From assembly GCA_030761205.1 (NCBI GenBank), contig JAULJL010000021.1, forward strand, positions 13,621,160-13,685,159: a stretch of DNA of 64,000 nucleotides. Direction: 5' to 3'. Both the position numbers and the translations under genes were made by a program. The notes under the pieces are model-generated. The model had not been told where the DNA came from and did no database searches. It saw only the letters and a program-made list of their open reading frames with translations. The stretch is from Fremontodendron californicum. Lineage: Eukaryota; Streptophyta; Magnoliopsida; Malvales; Malvaceae. Of the stretch, positions 1 to 10,735 are shown piece after piece. The stretch's first letter is position 1, and the number at the start of each line of letters is the position of its first letter.

Positions 1-2
1 AA

Positions 3-228
3 TGGGTAGCAAACGTGGTCCCAGTCCCGAAGAAAGATGGGAAAGTACGAATGTGCGTTGATTATCGGGACCTAAACAGAGCTAGTCCAAAAGATAGCTT
101 CCCGCTACCCCATATCGATACATTGGTCGATAATACTGCCAAACACTCACTGTTTTCATTTATGGACGATTTTTCGGGTTACAACCAAATCAAGATGGCA
201 CCAGAAGATATGGAGAGGACGCTCCTTT
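3..228 (+). pseudogene. Ty3/gypsy reverse transcriptase fragment (Tat-like), truncated
   Basis: An open frame enters from the left edge and reads through the start of a gypsy reverse transcriptase. It contains VPVPKKDGK, the YRDLN box and the block FMDDFSGYNQIKMAPEDM. The ASPKDSFPLPHID spacing is what I know from the plant Tat/Athila branch of Ty3/gypsy elements. Homology stops at about 228, shortly after the APEDMERT block and before the catalytic YxDD motif. The sequence then changes abruptly to G-rich DNA. No RNase H, integrase or rest of pol follows, so this is a deletion-truncated relic and not an active element. The upstream part lies outside the window. Confidence 0.85.
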
Positions 229-617
229 TCTTGGGGTTTCAGATCCGGGGGGGTTTGGGGTCTGAATCCTCTTTTCTTTTTCTGATTGGGGTTTTATAGA
301 GGGTGGCGTGTGCAGGTGGTTGGTGGTGGTGGCAGAGGGGTGGTTGCGGTAGAGGGGTAGTTGGCGTGTCTGGGTGGGTTTGGGTGGATGGTGGTGGTGG
401 CAGAGGGGTGGTTGCCTGGGGAAAGGTGGCTGCTAGGGCTAGGGCTTCATAGGGTTTGGGGAATGGGAATGGAAATGGGCCTGTTGGGCCTGCTGGGTAG
501 CAGGCCCGATTTGGCCTGTTGGGCCTGCTGGTTAGCAGGCCCAAACGGGCCTTGGGTGGGCTTGTAGAAGGCCCGGGTCGGGTTCGGATCCGACCCGGGC
601 CAAAAACGATTGCAACA
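229..617 (+). mobile_element. GC-rich LTR-like segment (3' part), joined to gypsy RT
   Basis: This is a strikingly G-rich, TGGGCC-rich stretch in otherwise AT-rich DNA. It contains a 30-nt near-palindrome at 571-600 with 10-nt arms CCCGGGTCGG/CCGACCCGGG, and it ends in TTGCAACA at 617. The same palindrome and nearly the same ending recur on the other strand at 57711-57757. The two regions are therefore copies of one repeat, probably the 3' part of an LTR. The junction with the RT fragment near 229 is a deletion or recombination breakpoint. Confidence 0.6.
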
Positions 618-1800
618 ATATTAATATTTTATTTTTATATATTTTTATAAATAAATAAAAATAAAATTTTATTGATTAAATAATAATCAGTGTTGGGCTG
701 AACTCAAACCTAAAATATCATATTTTAGATTCGATATAATTCAGGTTGAGTCCGTCAAATTGAGCGACTAGTTCAACCTTGTACGGGAATATCTAACAAA
801 ATATAATGAATTTTCAATCCGAAATTTAGCTCAGCTGGTTTATGTAATCATTTTTAAGATATAGTATCCAACAGGATTGAAGTTTGAATCTAAGTATTTA
901 TAATTCATTCTTTTATCCCTTAACTTCTATTTTACCAAAAATAAATAAATAAATAAAGTTGATTTAACGGTTTAATTGTTGGAAACAACCTCAAATGGTC
1001 AAAACTAGTTGGATAACGAATAAATTTAAAAGAAAAAAAAAAAAAAAACAAAATTTTGGAAGTAAAATAATTTAAAAAAAAAAAAATGCTCTTGAAAGTA
1101 AAAAAAAAATCGATCAGCCGAGATCGGACCGCCATGAATATCTTTGGTAATGACCTATGATAGGCATATATCTATTATAAATTATAGATTATAAATAAAT
1201 TATTAAAAAATAATAAAGACATAATTTTGTGCATTAGTTCAAAAGGTTAGCTTATTAGTTGATAAAATATCTTCTTAATATGTAGATGATGTAAAACTCG
1301 AAGTATATTTATATTTTCTTTGGATGGTCGATAAAAGTTTTTTTGATCGTGTCATCCATGTTGTTTTAACATTGAACCTTTATGATGTAATATCCCAACG
1401 GTAATAAAATTATAAATTGTATTTTTGTGTTTGGTAAAATAATAATAAACATATTGATAGTAATTCAATTTGGTCAATTTTTTATTTTTTAATGTTTATA
1501 AACATTAATTAAAGATAGTTAAAACTTAAAAGTTATATAAAAAATTAATTAAAAATATTATTATGAAAAATTCATTGATGTATTATTTTAATCAAATTTA
1601 AAAAACAATACATTATTTACAATTCTTTAATAAATATCACCTTAATTAATGTTAGTAAACATATATTTATATAAGTGAAAATTTTTTAAACGTAAAGAAA
1701 AATGTTGAAAAATCCATTGTCTTTTTTTTTTTTTTAATCAAAATTTATGAAAAAAATAAATGAATAAAATATCTAAATCGAAAAATTAAAAAAGAAATAG
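618..1800. other. AT-rich intergenic stretch, no gene seen
   Basis: The stretch is dominated by A/T runs and short imperfect repeats. No open frame has coding character. The only recognisable item is the weak SINE-like segment at about 818-905. Confidence 0.6.
818..905 (+). repeat. degenerate tRNA-derived SINE-like segment
   Basis: The segment holds TTAGCTCAGCTGGTT, which resembles a tRNA A box, followed about 50 nt later by GAAGTTTGAATCTAA, a decayed B box. I see no clear poly(A) tail or target-site duplication. It is related in style to the clearer element at 9158-9300, but this call is weak. Confidence 0.35.
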
Positions 1801-1806
1801 AAAAAA

Positions 1807-1825
1807 CACGTGCAATTGGCACGTG
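1807..1825 (+). promoter_or_regulatory. paired inverted G-boxes upstream of the gene at 1906
   Basis: Two CACGTG cores lie at 1807-1812 and 1820-1825. They form a 7-bp inverted repeat (CACGTGC/GCACGTG) around a 5-bp spacer, about 80 bp before the start codon. CACGTG is the known plant G-box bound by bZIP and bHLH factors. The position suggests light, ABA or stress control, but this is inferred from sequence only. Confidence 0.5.
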
Positions 1826-1905
1826 ACATCTCTGTTTTCTCCGCCGATATGATAAATCACCCTACTGTCTGGACTCTGGAGTCAGAAACAAGTCCAAGTT
1901 AAGCA

Positions 1906-2196
1906 ATGGCGGAAGCGAAGAACAAAGAAATTCTGAGCAAAAATGAAAATCCTTCGGAACCCAAAAATATTTTCTCAATGTTACCCAAAGTAGAGCTGAA
2001 ATTCCCTTTCTTTAACCAACACTCGAGAAAACCAGATGCTTTGGTTAAAAAAGAGGAAGAAATTGAAATTCCGAAACCACCATCTTTATTTATGGGAAAT
2101 CGCCAGAAACTTCCGCCGCCGTTGGAATTTGAGGCGGAGGAGTGCGTTGGGAGGACTTCTAACCCTATAGTTGTCTGGCAGGTAGTGTTTTTCTTA

Positions 2197-2227
<31 letters not shown>

Positions 2228-5200
2228 TTCTGTTTTTGGGTGTTTTAGGTAATTAAAAATTTAGGTAAAAGAAGCAAAATTTGGTTGATTTGTCAAATAT
2301 AATATTTTTATTCAGATTAATTGAGTATGATTAGCAATTTTTTTTATATTATGAGTTTATGTTTGATGCTCTATCCTTATATGATTCTTCTATAAATTGT
2401 CCGTGAACCAAACTTTGCCATTTCATTGTAATTATAGTTATATACTGACCGCGTATCAAATATAAACTCTTCTATCAGGTGGTTGTTTCAAGAGTGTGGC
2501 AGTGATTATTTGCCAATCTATGTAGGCAATAGAAAAAAGTAAATAGAATAGGGTAAATGGGAAAGTTTGAATTAATGTCTATTGCATAAAATCTAAAGCC
2601 ATAGATTTTTTTATATATATATATATATTTTTTGGTTGACATTGTTATTATGTTCACCATCACAAAAAGTTTAATTTTATGGATGCCTTCCGGAGACAAA
2701 TTGCTGATAATAGATTCTGAACTTTTAACAATGTCAACAGTGTAATAAGATGAAAACAATTGAGGTTGAGAACTGTTGTCCCTATATGTTACTCGGACTC
2801 GGGTCTGAGTGTTGGATATGGGTATGTGTCCGACACGGGTATGTTCAATTTTTTTTTAAGTTTTTCATGTATTTGGAGAGTCCTTGGAAGATCATATCCC
2901 TATACCCATATCCGGATATGTGTCGGACACGGAAAAATGAAGAGTCGGAGCAACATATTCTTTTAGTCTATTGTTAGACATATTCTTCTGAATCTGTGAA
3001 GATGTATGGGGTCAAAATGGTTTTTGAGCAATAGGGTGCAGAGGTGGGATGATGCAGGATATCAGTAAATTATTTCAACAAAATTCATCAAAGCTGGGGC
3101 TTAAACTGTTGGAACAAGGTATATTTAAAGACAAAGTTCTTCTAAGTTTGTTGTGATAGAAGTGAAGTAAATGATGTCAATTTTCTGAAATGATGGTGAA
3201 AGTGTTGGGATTCGTCCGGGCTCATGCATATAACAAAAATACAAATCATAACAGCGGAAGCAAAAACATAGAAGCACCCAAACGTCCGCAGGATCTCGGA
3301 TCATGATTTACATGCAATACATAGAATTTAAAACATTAAATCACCAATAGGATCAGATTCGTACCTACTTGAGAGCTCGTAATCCCGAGTGTGCCGATCC
3401 CTGCAACAAGTCAGCAACTTGATAGTCACCGAACGACTTCTCCGAGGCCACGAGCAACACAGGTGTCTTGCCTCCAACGGTGATCCACACGGACAATTGT
3501 TAGCACCTTCGCAAGGTCTCAGGGATTCCCTTGTGCTAGCAAGTTGATCGGATGATCAACATCAAAAGGTCTCTCCTTGATTTCTTGCAATGGCCGAATA
3601 TCACCAAGAGTATACCAAGAGTAAGCCGATTAGCCACACAAAAAGGAGGAAGAACAATTTCTTGGATCTTTTTCACCAAAACCGATTAGCCACCTTAGGA
3701 ACCCTCTCTTGTTTTTCTTTTTGCGTAAAAGAACAAAAAGAGTTACACTAGGTTAGACACTCTTGGCCGGCCACTACACTTAGTGATAGGATTCAGTTTT
3801 ATTTTGTTTTAAACACTTAGATAATTACAAGTGTTTAAACTTCACACAAACTCTTCCTTTATAAGGCTGGCTGAATCTTTCCCCTAATAGTGTCCATGTT
3901 CATTTGCTTCATGATAGGTAAGGATAGGTGTTTGGATTGAACCAAACAACCTAGTTGAAGTGAAACTCTTTCACTTCAAGCATCTGTGTACAACTGGGAT
4001 TGTAACTCTTAAGTCCGAGGTCGGACCTATCCCGGATTATGTCTTCCATTAATAGCTCGGTTTCACAGGGATAAGAGTTTGATTCAAAATCAAACACTTA
4101 GAGTCCTAATCGAACTCAACCAGCTCGGATTAACAGAGTCTTTGTTCAAGTGAAACTCTTTCATTTAATAAGTGATAGAGTCCTAGTTAAACACTAACTC
4201 TTAGTGCCGGACTCGGACTTGACATAATCGAAGCAATGTTCGGTTTATTGAAATACGAGAAGTCGGAATTTGATTCGTAATCAAACTCTTCTAAAATGAG
4301 AAACTTTTTCTCATTTCGGACAATTTATTTTCGGTCAGGACAACCTTATCTTAAGACATGTCTGAATAATGACATGGTCTGCTTAAGACAAGCTTATCTA
4401 CATTGTCTTATCAAGACAACCTTGTCTTAAGACATGTTTGAATTAAGACATGATCAGCTTAAGACAACCTTATCCACATTGTCCAAACAAGACAACCTTG
4501 TCTTAAGACATATCTAAATTAAGACATGGTCTACTTAAGACAACCCTATCCATATTGTCCTGTTAAGACAACCTTATCCATATTGTCTTATTAAGACATC
4601 TTTATTTGGATGTCTCAAATCCTTATGTCTTAACATTCCTAATTTGAATCTTATTCATTTAGGTCTTCCAAATTAACCTTTTATTCAATTAAGTCATTAC
4701 TTAATTAAATCCCGAGCTTTAGCCAACAATTCCATCTTTATGTGTGACCCATTAGGTTCCCAACATGTTGGCAATGCGTATAAATTAATCCGATTAATTT
4801 ATACACATAGATCAAGAGCGGGATCTAGCAACTCATCATGACCACCCAAATGTTGAGAAGTCAACGTGACCTCATTGAAACCTTTCAGTAATCAGCCTAT
4901 TAGTGTAATACGATTCTTTCACCAAATATCCTGGATAGCCCATGAGCATGGTGCAGTGTTTACTCATGTTCAATCCATATTAGTTCTTGCAGCTTATGGT
5001 TAACCATATGAATTTGGAGAAACGATTTCTCCCAAATCCATCATACTTTGGCCGAAGACTTTATCAAGTAACCGATGCCAAGAACAGACGAGATATGTCT
5101 CCAATGTCACTTGGAGTGGTGAATCCTCTCTAGATCACTCATCCATCTTCGTATGGTTCATGTCATACCCAAAACCACCCTATCATAAGCATCCCTTTTT

Positions 5201-8200
5201 GGGATCCGTTCAGATGGAATCAAAGTATGACACTCTCCATAAAAAATGACTTGGTATCACAAGTCCGAGGACTAATTTACATGATTGACACGTGAGAACA
5301 TTTTCATAGACACTTGAGTGACCGTACCAAATGAAGTTCTCACAGAGGGCCAAATTCAGTGAACTTGTTCAACAGACAAGCACCTACATGTTATCCCAAG
5401 TATCCCTCATACTACAAGACGTGAGATCAGTTGTCTTACTTCATAAGTAAGTAGGCTTAACATGTACTAATCTTTGAGCATTGCCAATGCCCCGTCTTGG
5501 CAATACGATGACCAGGAACAATTTTAGGAACAGGCTTTGATGCATAAGGATCTCACTATTATAAATAATTCCTTTGCAAGGCCGTTGTGCTCCATGGGCT
5601 TCATCCGATTAGTACTTAATAACTCTTTATCATCGTACTAACATGAAGGAAAACTGTGTCACTAATGTATAGTGACTGGGTTTGCATTATTAACTGTATA
5701 TCCCTTGTCCAATCTGATTGGCTATAGGGTATATACTAATAGAAAGCTGTTTCTTGAAGATTGATATAATCAATAATTTACGATAAACAAGAACATGTAG
5801 AATTAATAGTATGATCCGCCTAATTCATTTAGTTTGCTTGCGCTGGGTTTTGTGGATAGTAGATTGTTTTGTCTTAGAAGAAAGAGGCAATAGTAATGTT
5901 AGCTTCTGGATGATAGATTATTGAGAAAATGATTGGCTTCTCAATATAAGATTCATTAAAGCATTTTTGTTGGTAATGGGTTTGATTAAGACCAGATTGG
6001 TTCTGACAGGCTTATAGAATGTTGGGGTTTTTCACACGAACTTGTGACTAGTAGTAACATTTTATGCTTGTTGCTTATGTAGTCATTCAGATTAAAAACC
6101 TAGTGATTTAGTTATTATGAGTAAATAAATAACTGAAAGTGGTCGAGTTTTTTTGGCTTTTTCCATAGGTAGCCTTTTTTGTTGTAAAAATTATAATAAG
6201 TCTAAGAGTGCTTGGAGAATGTTCTTGGTAAGCTGGATTTTTTTTCATAATTCATATGTCTGGTATTGTTACGCAGTTGTGCAAGATCAATAGTTGCAGT
6301 ATTCTGGTTATGGTTAACAAGGTGATTGTATATTTTTATGTTTATTTGAAAACATATTAACCAATGGAAGATGTATAATATTTCATGATTGGTAAATACC
6401 TGGAAGCTATGTTACTCCGACTCTTCATTTTTATTGAAGTACCCGTGTCTGACACCCGTATTCGATGCATATCCGGACATAGGTATGGAGATATGATCCT
6501 CGAAGAACCCTCCAAATACATGGAAATCTTGGAAAAAATTGAACATACCTGTGTCGGACACATAGCCGTATCCGACACTTACACCCGAGTCCGAGTAACA
6601 TAGCCTGGAAGAATAACTAATAATATAATGAAGGCCAACAAGTTGCATTTAATTTGTTTGTAAAAAGATAAGTAAATACTCATGTGAGATTACTAAAATA
6701 CTAACTTATATAGTTCTCTTCCAAAGAAATGGCTTGTTCTACTTGTGAGAAGTTTCAATAATGATTTATTTTATTTTCCTTAGAGGTGTCAGGATGTGAC
6801 ATCTAAAAAGCTGTACATGATCTCCACACTTTATTGGTGTCTATTGGGAGCTAAGATCCAATTTTAAGGGATTCTAACTATTTCTATTTTTTATAACATT
6901 TCTGTCTTTGATGTTTCATTGGTAATTTAGGATGACTGTATGGAAATAATTTTACCTAGCACCACAATTCCTGTGCCATGGATGTTGCTCTATGTCTGTT
7001 TTGTTTATATTGTTAGTTTACAAACTAAGTCACAGTTGTGGTCTTCTTTACCTTTTAGCTATGTTACTCAGACTCGGATGTGAGTGTCGGATACGGGTAT
7101 GTGTCCGACAGGGGGGTATGTTCAATTTTTTCCAAGTTTTCCATGTATTTGTAGGATCATATCCCCATACCTATGTCCAGATATGTATCGGATAGGAATG
7201 TCGAACATGGGTACTTCAAAAAAAATGAAGAGTCGGAGCAACATAACCTTTTAGCTTAATTTTATAGGTTTGCATGTTGATATTGATATTTTTTTTCCTT
7301 TTAGCAAATCTTGGCCTTATGTTGAGGTACAGGTTATACTTTTGAAATTGATTTCTATCTTTCTTATAAATGCTTTTCAGTTTCTCTTTTTTAACCCCTT
7401 TACTTCTCTCAAATAAACATTTTGCTCCATGTACCTTGTTTTTATTATCTTCGATCAGATCCTGCCGTGTCTTTCATCATTTTTCAGAATTCTTGCTGTT
7501 CATAGGGATAAACCAAAAACTGCGTAAATTAAATTGTTTGTCTGAAATCAGTAACCTTTGATAGTTTATCTTCATGCTATTTGAACCTTAAATTAACACG
7601 GCTGTATTGTTTCTATTGATAGATATGTTTTCGTAAGTATTTGTTAACTATGGTAATAGTTGGCTCTTCATTGATTCATTGTTGGAATCCTCCCACAATC
7701 CAATATCTTGAAACCTATATTATTCTGACTCTTCATTTTCTTTGAAATACCCGTGTCCGATGCATATCCGGACATGGGTACGAAGATATGACCTTCCAAG
7801 GATCCTCCAAATACATGAAAAAACTTAGAAAAAAATTAAACATACCTGTATCCGATACTTACACCCGAGTCTGAGTAACATAGCTTGAAACTGCAAGTTA
7901 AGTAGTTTTTTCCATGCGGATTTAGCTACAGAGAAGATGTGACCACACTCCCCTTCAGATCCCAGGGGCCATAGCCTCCCCTTCTGTCATTCGCTTTTGA
8001 GGATTATCGATTATAGTAAATAAACTGCGTCGGTGGTGTATATTAAACACCTTTTCACTTATTTGGTGTTTTCTAATCAAATTAGTTAATTTTCTGTCAG
8101 GTATATGCCATTGGTGGTTTCTTTCTAGTGAAATGGATTTGGGCGAGATGGAAGGAAAGGAAGGAGATGGGATCGAAGAAGGAATCATCCGACGACGAGC

Positions 8201-8235
8201 AGCCTCCTGCTGATGATGACTCTCAATATGTATGA
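1906..8235 (+). CDS. small uncharacterised plant protein with one C-terminal membrane-like segment (2 exons)
   Basis: Exon 1 is 1906-2181. It ends in codon CAG before a GTAGTG donor. Exon 2 is 8101-8235, after a TTTTCTGTCAG acceptor. Both junctions are phase 0, giving 136 residues. The N-terminal 92 residues are charged and proline-rich (KPPSLFMGNRQKLPPPLEFEAEE) and end in the block RTSNPIVVWQ. Exon 2 begins with a hydrophobic aromatic stretch (VYAIGGFFLVKWIWARW, residues 93-109), then a basic segment and an acidic tail (SSDDEQPPADDDSQYV). This suggests a single membrane anchor. I recall similar unannotated proteins in other eudicots but know no function. The intron is 5.9 kb because it holds one solo LTR and four family A MITEs. 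A donor-like GTATGA overlaps the final codons, so a longer C-terminus is possible. An open frame at 8826-8930 would need a phase that does not fit. Confidence 0.65.
2784..2957 (+). mobile_element. family A hAT-like MITE, copy 1 (intronic)
   Basis: It starts TATGTTACTCGGACTC and ends GAGTCGGAGCAACATA, which are imperfect terminal inverted repeats. The interior has the family phrases GTGTCCGACACGGGTATG and CCATATCCGGATATG. I find no clear target-site duplication for this copy. It lies in the intron of the gene at 1906. Short open frames here are spurious. Confidence 0.75.
3203..5741 (-). mobile_element. solo LTR, copia-type, with 5-bp TSD GAAAG (intronic)
   Basis: The 2539-bp element is flanked by GAAAG at 3198-3202 and 5742-5746. 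Its plus-strand left end is TGTTGGGATTCG. The right end is decayed (ACTAATA, where the sister copy has CCTACA). It shares long stretches with the copy at 44899-46718, such as CATGAGCATGGTGCA and GCATTGCCAATGCCCCG. No coding region is present, so it is a solo LTR left by recombination. A TTATAAAGG box near 3860 reads on the minus strand, so the LTR is probably oriented minus. It is about 700 bp longer than its sister, partly because of internal tandem repeats. Confidence 0.8.
4345..4615. repeat. tandem repeats inside the solo LTR
   Basis: Phrases such as TTAAGACAACCTTATC and TTGTCTTAAGACAT recur about three to five times, with full units near 80 bp. They account for part of the extra length of this LTR relative to the sister copy at 44.9 kb. 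Confidence 0.7.
6407..6603 (-). mobile_element. family A hAT-like MITE, copy 2, TSD CCTGGAAG
   Basis: The 197-bp element has ends CTATGTTACTC and GAGTAACATAG, flanked by the perfect 8-bp duplication CCTGGAAG at 6399-6406 and 6604-6611. An 8-bp TSD with short inverted ends is the known signature of hAT transposons. It has no coding capacity and lies in the intron of the gene at 1906. Relative to copy 1 it is inverted. Confidence 0.9.
7059..7246 (+). mobile_element. family A hAT-like MITE, copy 3, TSD CCTTTTAG
   Basis: The 188-bp element is flanked by the perfect 8-bp duplication CCTTTTAG at 7051-7058 and 7247-7254. Its left end is CTATGTTACTC and its right end AGCAACATAA. It is a third insertion in the same intron. 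Confidence 0.9.
7715..7883 (-). mobile_element. family A hAT-like MITE, copy 4, TSD CTTGAAAC
   Basis: The 169-bp element is flanked by the perfect 8-bp duplication CTTGAAAC at 7707-7714 and 7884-7891. The ends are CTATATTATTC and GAGTAACATAG. It lies only about 220 bp before exon 2 of the gene at 1906. Confidence 0.9.
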
Positions 8236-8446
8236 TTCTCTCTTGATTTTGTTTTATCAGACAATTTACATTCTGAACCTTAGAAGTTATACTAAACAGA
8301 GAGCTTATTTATCCTCTTTTCTGTACCTACTGCTTATCGATCAAAAGTCCAACCTTTTGAGTTTCTCCTATATTTGCTTCTCTGCTGCCTCTTGTACTTC
8401 TTTAAATTATCATCAACACAATTTCATGATCTTCTATGTTTGGTAG

Positions 8447-8583
8447 TTATGTTACTCGGATTCGGATGTGAGTGTCGGACACGGATATGTTTGATTTATT
8501 CTTAAGTTTTTTCATGTATTTTGAGGGTCTTTGGTTGATCATATTCTCCGAATATGCTTCGGACACGGGTACTTAAAAAAAAT
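8447..8583 (+). mobile_element. family A MITE, copy 5, decayed 3' end
   Basis: It begins TATGTTACTCGGATTCGGATGTGAGTGTCGG, as in other family A copies, but the right end dissolves into A-runs after ACGGGTACTT. No TSD can be read. It probably lies in the 3' UTR or just downstream of the gene at 1906. Confidence 0.7.
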
Positions 8584-8746
8584 GAAAAAAAAAAAAAAGA
8601 AAAAAAACAAAAAGGGAATAAAAAGTTTCAATTTGATGATTTGAGTTACAAAATAATACATGTTCATATGAATTTCAAACATTATATTAATTTTTTTTTA
8701 TCCTTACTCCTTTTCATCTTTTTTTATCAAACATGGCTATTTATAA

Positions 8747-8780
<34 letters not shown>

Positions 8781-9157
8781 AAACAGAAAATATGTGTATA
8801 AATAAAAAATATATGTAATACAGTGGATCCACCTGAAAGTGCTAATCTATCAAAATCTACTGCTTCTGGCCAAGAAGGGCAACCATATTGGATAAATTCC
8901 TGCTTTCGGTCAGGAGATACTTCTGCAACATAAATGGGAGACTGGGAGGATGTTTTATACTAACATACTGTTAATAAATCCCAAAGCATCATATATTTTA
9001 GAGTTGGAAAAGTTTCCATTCTTGTTATTCCCCACACCATACTCCCCCGTCACAATCCCCGCCCGGGGCCTTTCTCTTCATACCTAATCTGACATGCTAT
9101 TTACTATGTTAATAGAGGAAAGCAAGAAATAGGGTGGGGGTTAGGCATCAGAATAAG

Positions 9158-9300
9158 ATTTTTTTTTTTTTTTACGAACGAAGTCGTAGTTTGAGGATAA
9201 GAGAAGAATTGCAGATATTGAGATTCGAACTCAATTTGCTCGATGCCACCTTTTCAGGACGATTACATGAACCAACTGGATTAAATCTCAAATTCTTGAA
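9158..9300 (-). mobile_element. tRNA-derived SINE (minus strand)
   Basis: On the minus strand the segment shows an A-box-like TCCAGTTGGTTCATG, then GAGTTCGAATCTC (a good B box), and ends in an A-tract, seen as a T-run at about 9159-9173. AATAAGAT occurs on both sides and may be part of a TSD. A near-identical 30-bp segment is repeated just to the right (about 9291 and 9328). No ORF is expected in a SINE. Confidence 0.55.
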
Positions 9301-9587
9301 ATAAAATGTTATGTAATTAAGTCCCGAATTCTTGAAATAAGATGTTATGTAATGTATTTATAAGGTTTATTTCTCCTAATGTTAAAAGAGTGAAAACTGA
9401 AATGGATGATCCATCTAATTTTTCACTTACCTATTTTTTTCAATTGCCTGGAAGGCCTGTTGCCCATTTTCCACTAATATACCTTAGCAGAAATTAACTG
9501 GAAGTTTTAGCTTGTTTACTCAGTTTGGTAGTTTTCCTGTTTTGTGATTGTTGTTGCTCAGAGAAATGGTTGAGGACCGCTTCTGAG

Positions 9588-10094
9588 TAGAGGGTTTCAT
9601 GAGTCGAACTAAGCCGGGTTTATTCGGACTTAACTATGGTATTAACATCATATATTTGTTCTAGTTTAATCCGAAATATGAATCTCAAATTCTATCCAAG
9701 TTCATCCATATTTATAAATGAATAACCTACCCATACCTTTCCATATATTTTTTTTCTAATTTTTTTTTTATAAAACACGTTATTTTTTATTTAATTATAA
9801 AACATAAATAACTTTAACATATTTTTTAAAATTTACACTATAATATTATATATATTTATTTTTTATATGATATAAATTACATAATATATAAATATAAAAT
9901 AATATATTATATAAATAAAAAAGAGTCAAGCTCAGACCTTGAATATTGAAGCCAAAACCCAACCTATTTTCTAAACGAAATTCATTTTTTTTGCTCAAAC
10001 ACATTTTTCGGGTCTAATATTTTTGTTCAAATCTTCTTAAATATCATACGAACCTTTGGATTTGGACGAATAATCCGACTTTTGAATAAGTCTA
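9588..10094. mobile_element. family B hAT-like MITE, TSD about 8 bp
   Basis: It begins TAGAGGGTTTCATGAG and ends TTGAATAAGTCTA. The flanks CTTCTGAG (9580-9587) and CTTCTAAC (10095-10102) match at 6 of 8 positions. The interior is AT-rich. It has the same TAGA...TCTA ends as the better-preserved copies at 38513, 42379 and 46973. Confidence 0.65.
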
Positions 10095-10411
10095 CTTCTA
10101 ACCAACACGTGAAAGCTTAATTCGTGCCATGAAAATCCTAATCTTTCACGAGAAATATTCATGCATTATTTTACACATAATATTCATGCATTATTATTTC
10201 ACTAGTGAAATTTCTTCAAGCATACATCGATTATGGGGCGACATTGGAAAAAATAAATAGTCTCAAAATCTGTACACAAACTAATCTTATTCAAAGAAAA
10301 GAATGGCCATAAAATAGCTATACTGAAAGCACCTCCTTAAGAAAGATACCAAGAACTGAACCAGAGCATTCAATGCATGCTTCTGTCCTCCAACGTATGT
10401 AAACCAGTGAT

Positions 10412-10540
10412 TAAAAAACGAACCGGCTGGTCGGACCGGTTGAACCGGAAACCGCGGCTTGTCTGATCCGACGAGTTATTAGAATTGGAATTTTACCAAA
10501 CCGGTTGGACTTTCGATCCAGTTTTTTTAACCTTGATCTA
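10412..10540. mobile_element. small MITE-like repeat rich in GGACCGGTTGAACCGG
   Basis: The segment starts GATTAAAAAACGAACCGG and ends CCAGTTTTTTTAACCTTGATC, which are inverted relative to each other. The centre contains GGACCGGTTGAACCGG. A related segment lies at about 61090-61250. I cannot read a clean TSD. Confidence 0.45.
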
Positions 10541-10735
10541 AACTAGATAGATAACAATCGACTCTACATTCTCTGTACAACATATGCCGAAACCTAGGGT
10601 CAGTATCTTGATGCCAAACCTCCAGGCCTGCTTCTAATATGAGAGCCAAAACCTCAGTTTCTTGCACCAAATCTGTAACACATCTGATTAGAGGCAAAAA
10701 CTGATTATATACCTCAACTTAGCTAATCCGAATTT

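Larger units (their letters stand above)
8236..10735. other. intergenic region between convergent genes, repeats only
   Basis: The gene at 1906 (+) and the phosphatase gene (-) converge here, so their 3' UTRs must lie at the edges. The rest holds a decayed family A MITE, a long A-run at about 8749-8778, a minus-strand SINE, a family B MITE and a GGTTCGGACCGG-type repeat. I see no further coding region. Confidence 0.6.

Noticed and set aside
4345..4615. Regularly spaced repeats that might suggest a CRISPR-like array
   Set aside because: Units are imperfect, spacers are also similar to each other, and the block lies in a plant LTR. It is an ordinary tandem repeat.
6357..6648. Several overlapping open frames of 72-78 residues with Tyr-Gly-Tyr-Val and Ser-Asp-Thr-Gly motifs
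   Set aside because: They fall exactly on a family A MITE bounded by an 8-bp TSD. Similar peptides arise from each copy (2750, 6992, 11253, 26318), so they are transposon sequence and not a gene family.
8554..8805. 83-residue Lys-rich frame
   Set aside because: It is produced by A-runs in a decayed MITE and an A-homopolymer.
8824..8930. Possible third exon of the gene at 1906 (open frame from 8826)
   Set aside because: The only nearby donor after exon 2 is phase 0, while this frame needs a different phase. The in-phase reading stops within 24 codons.
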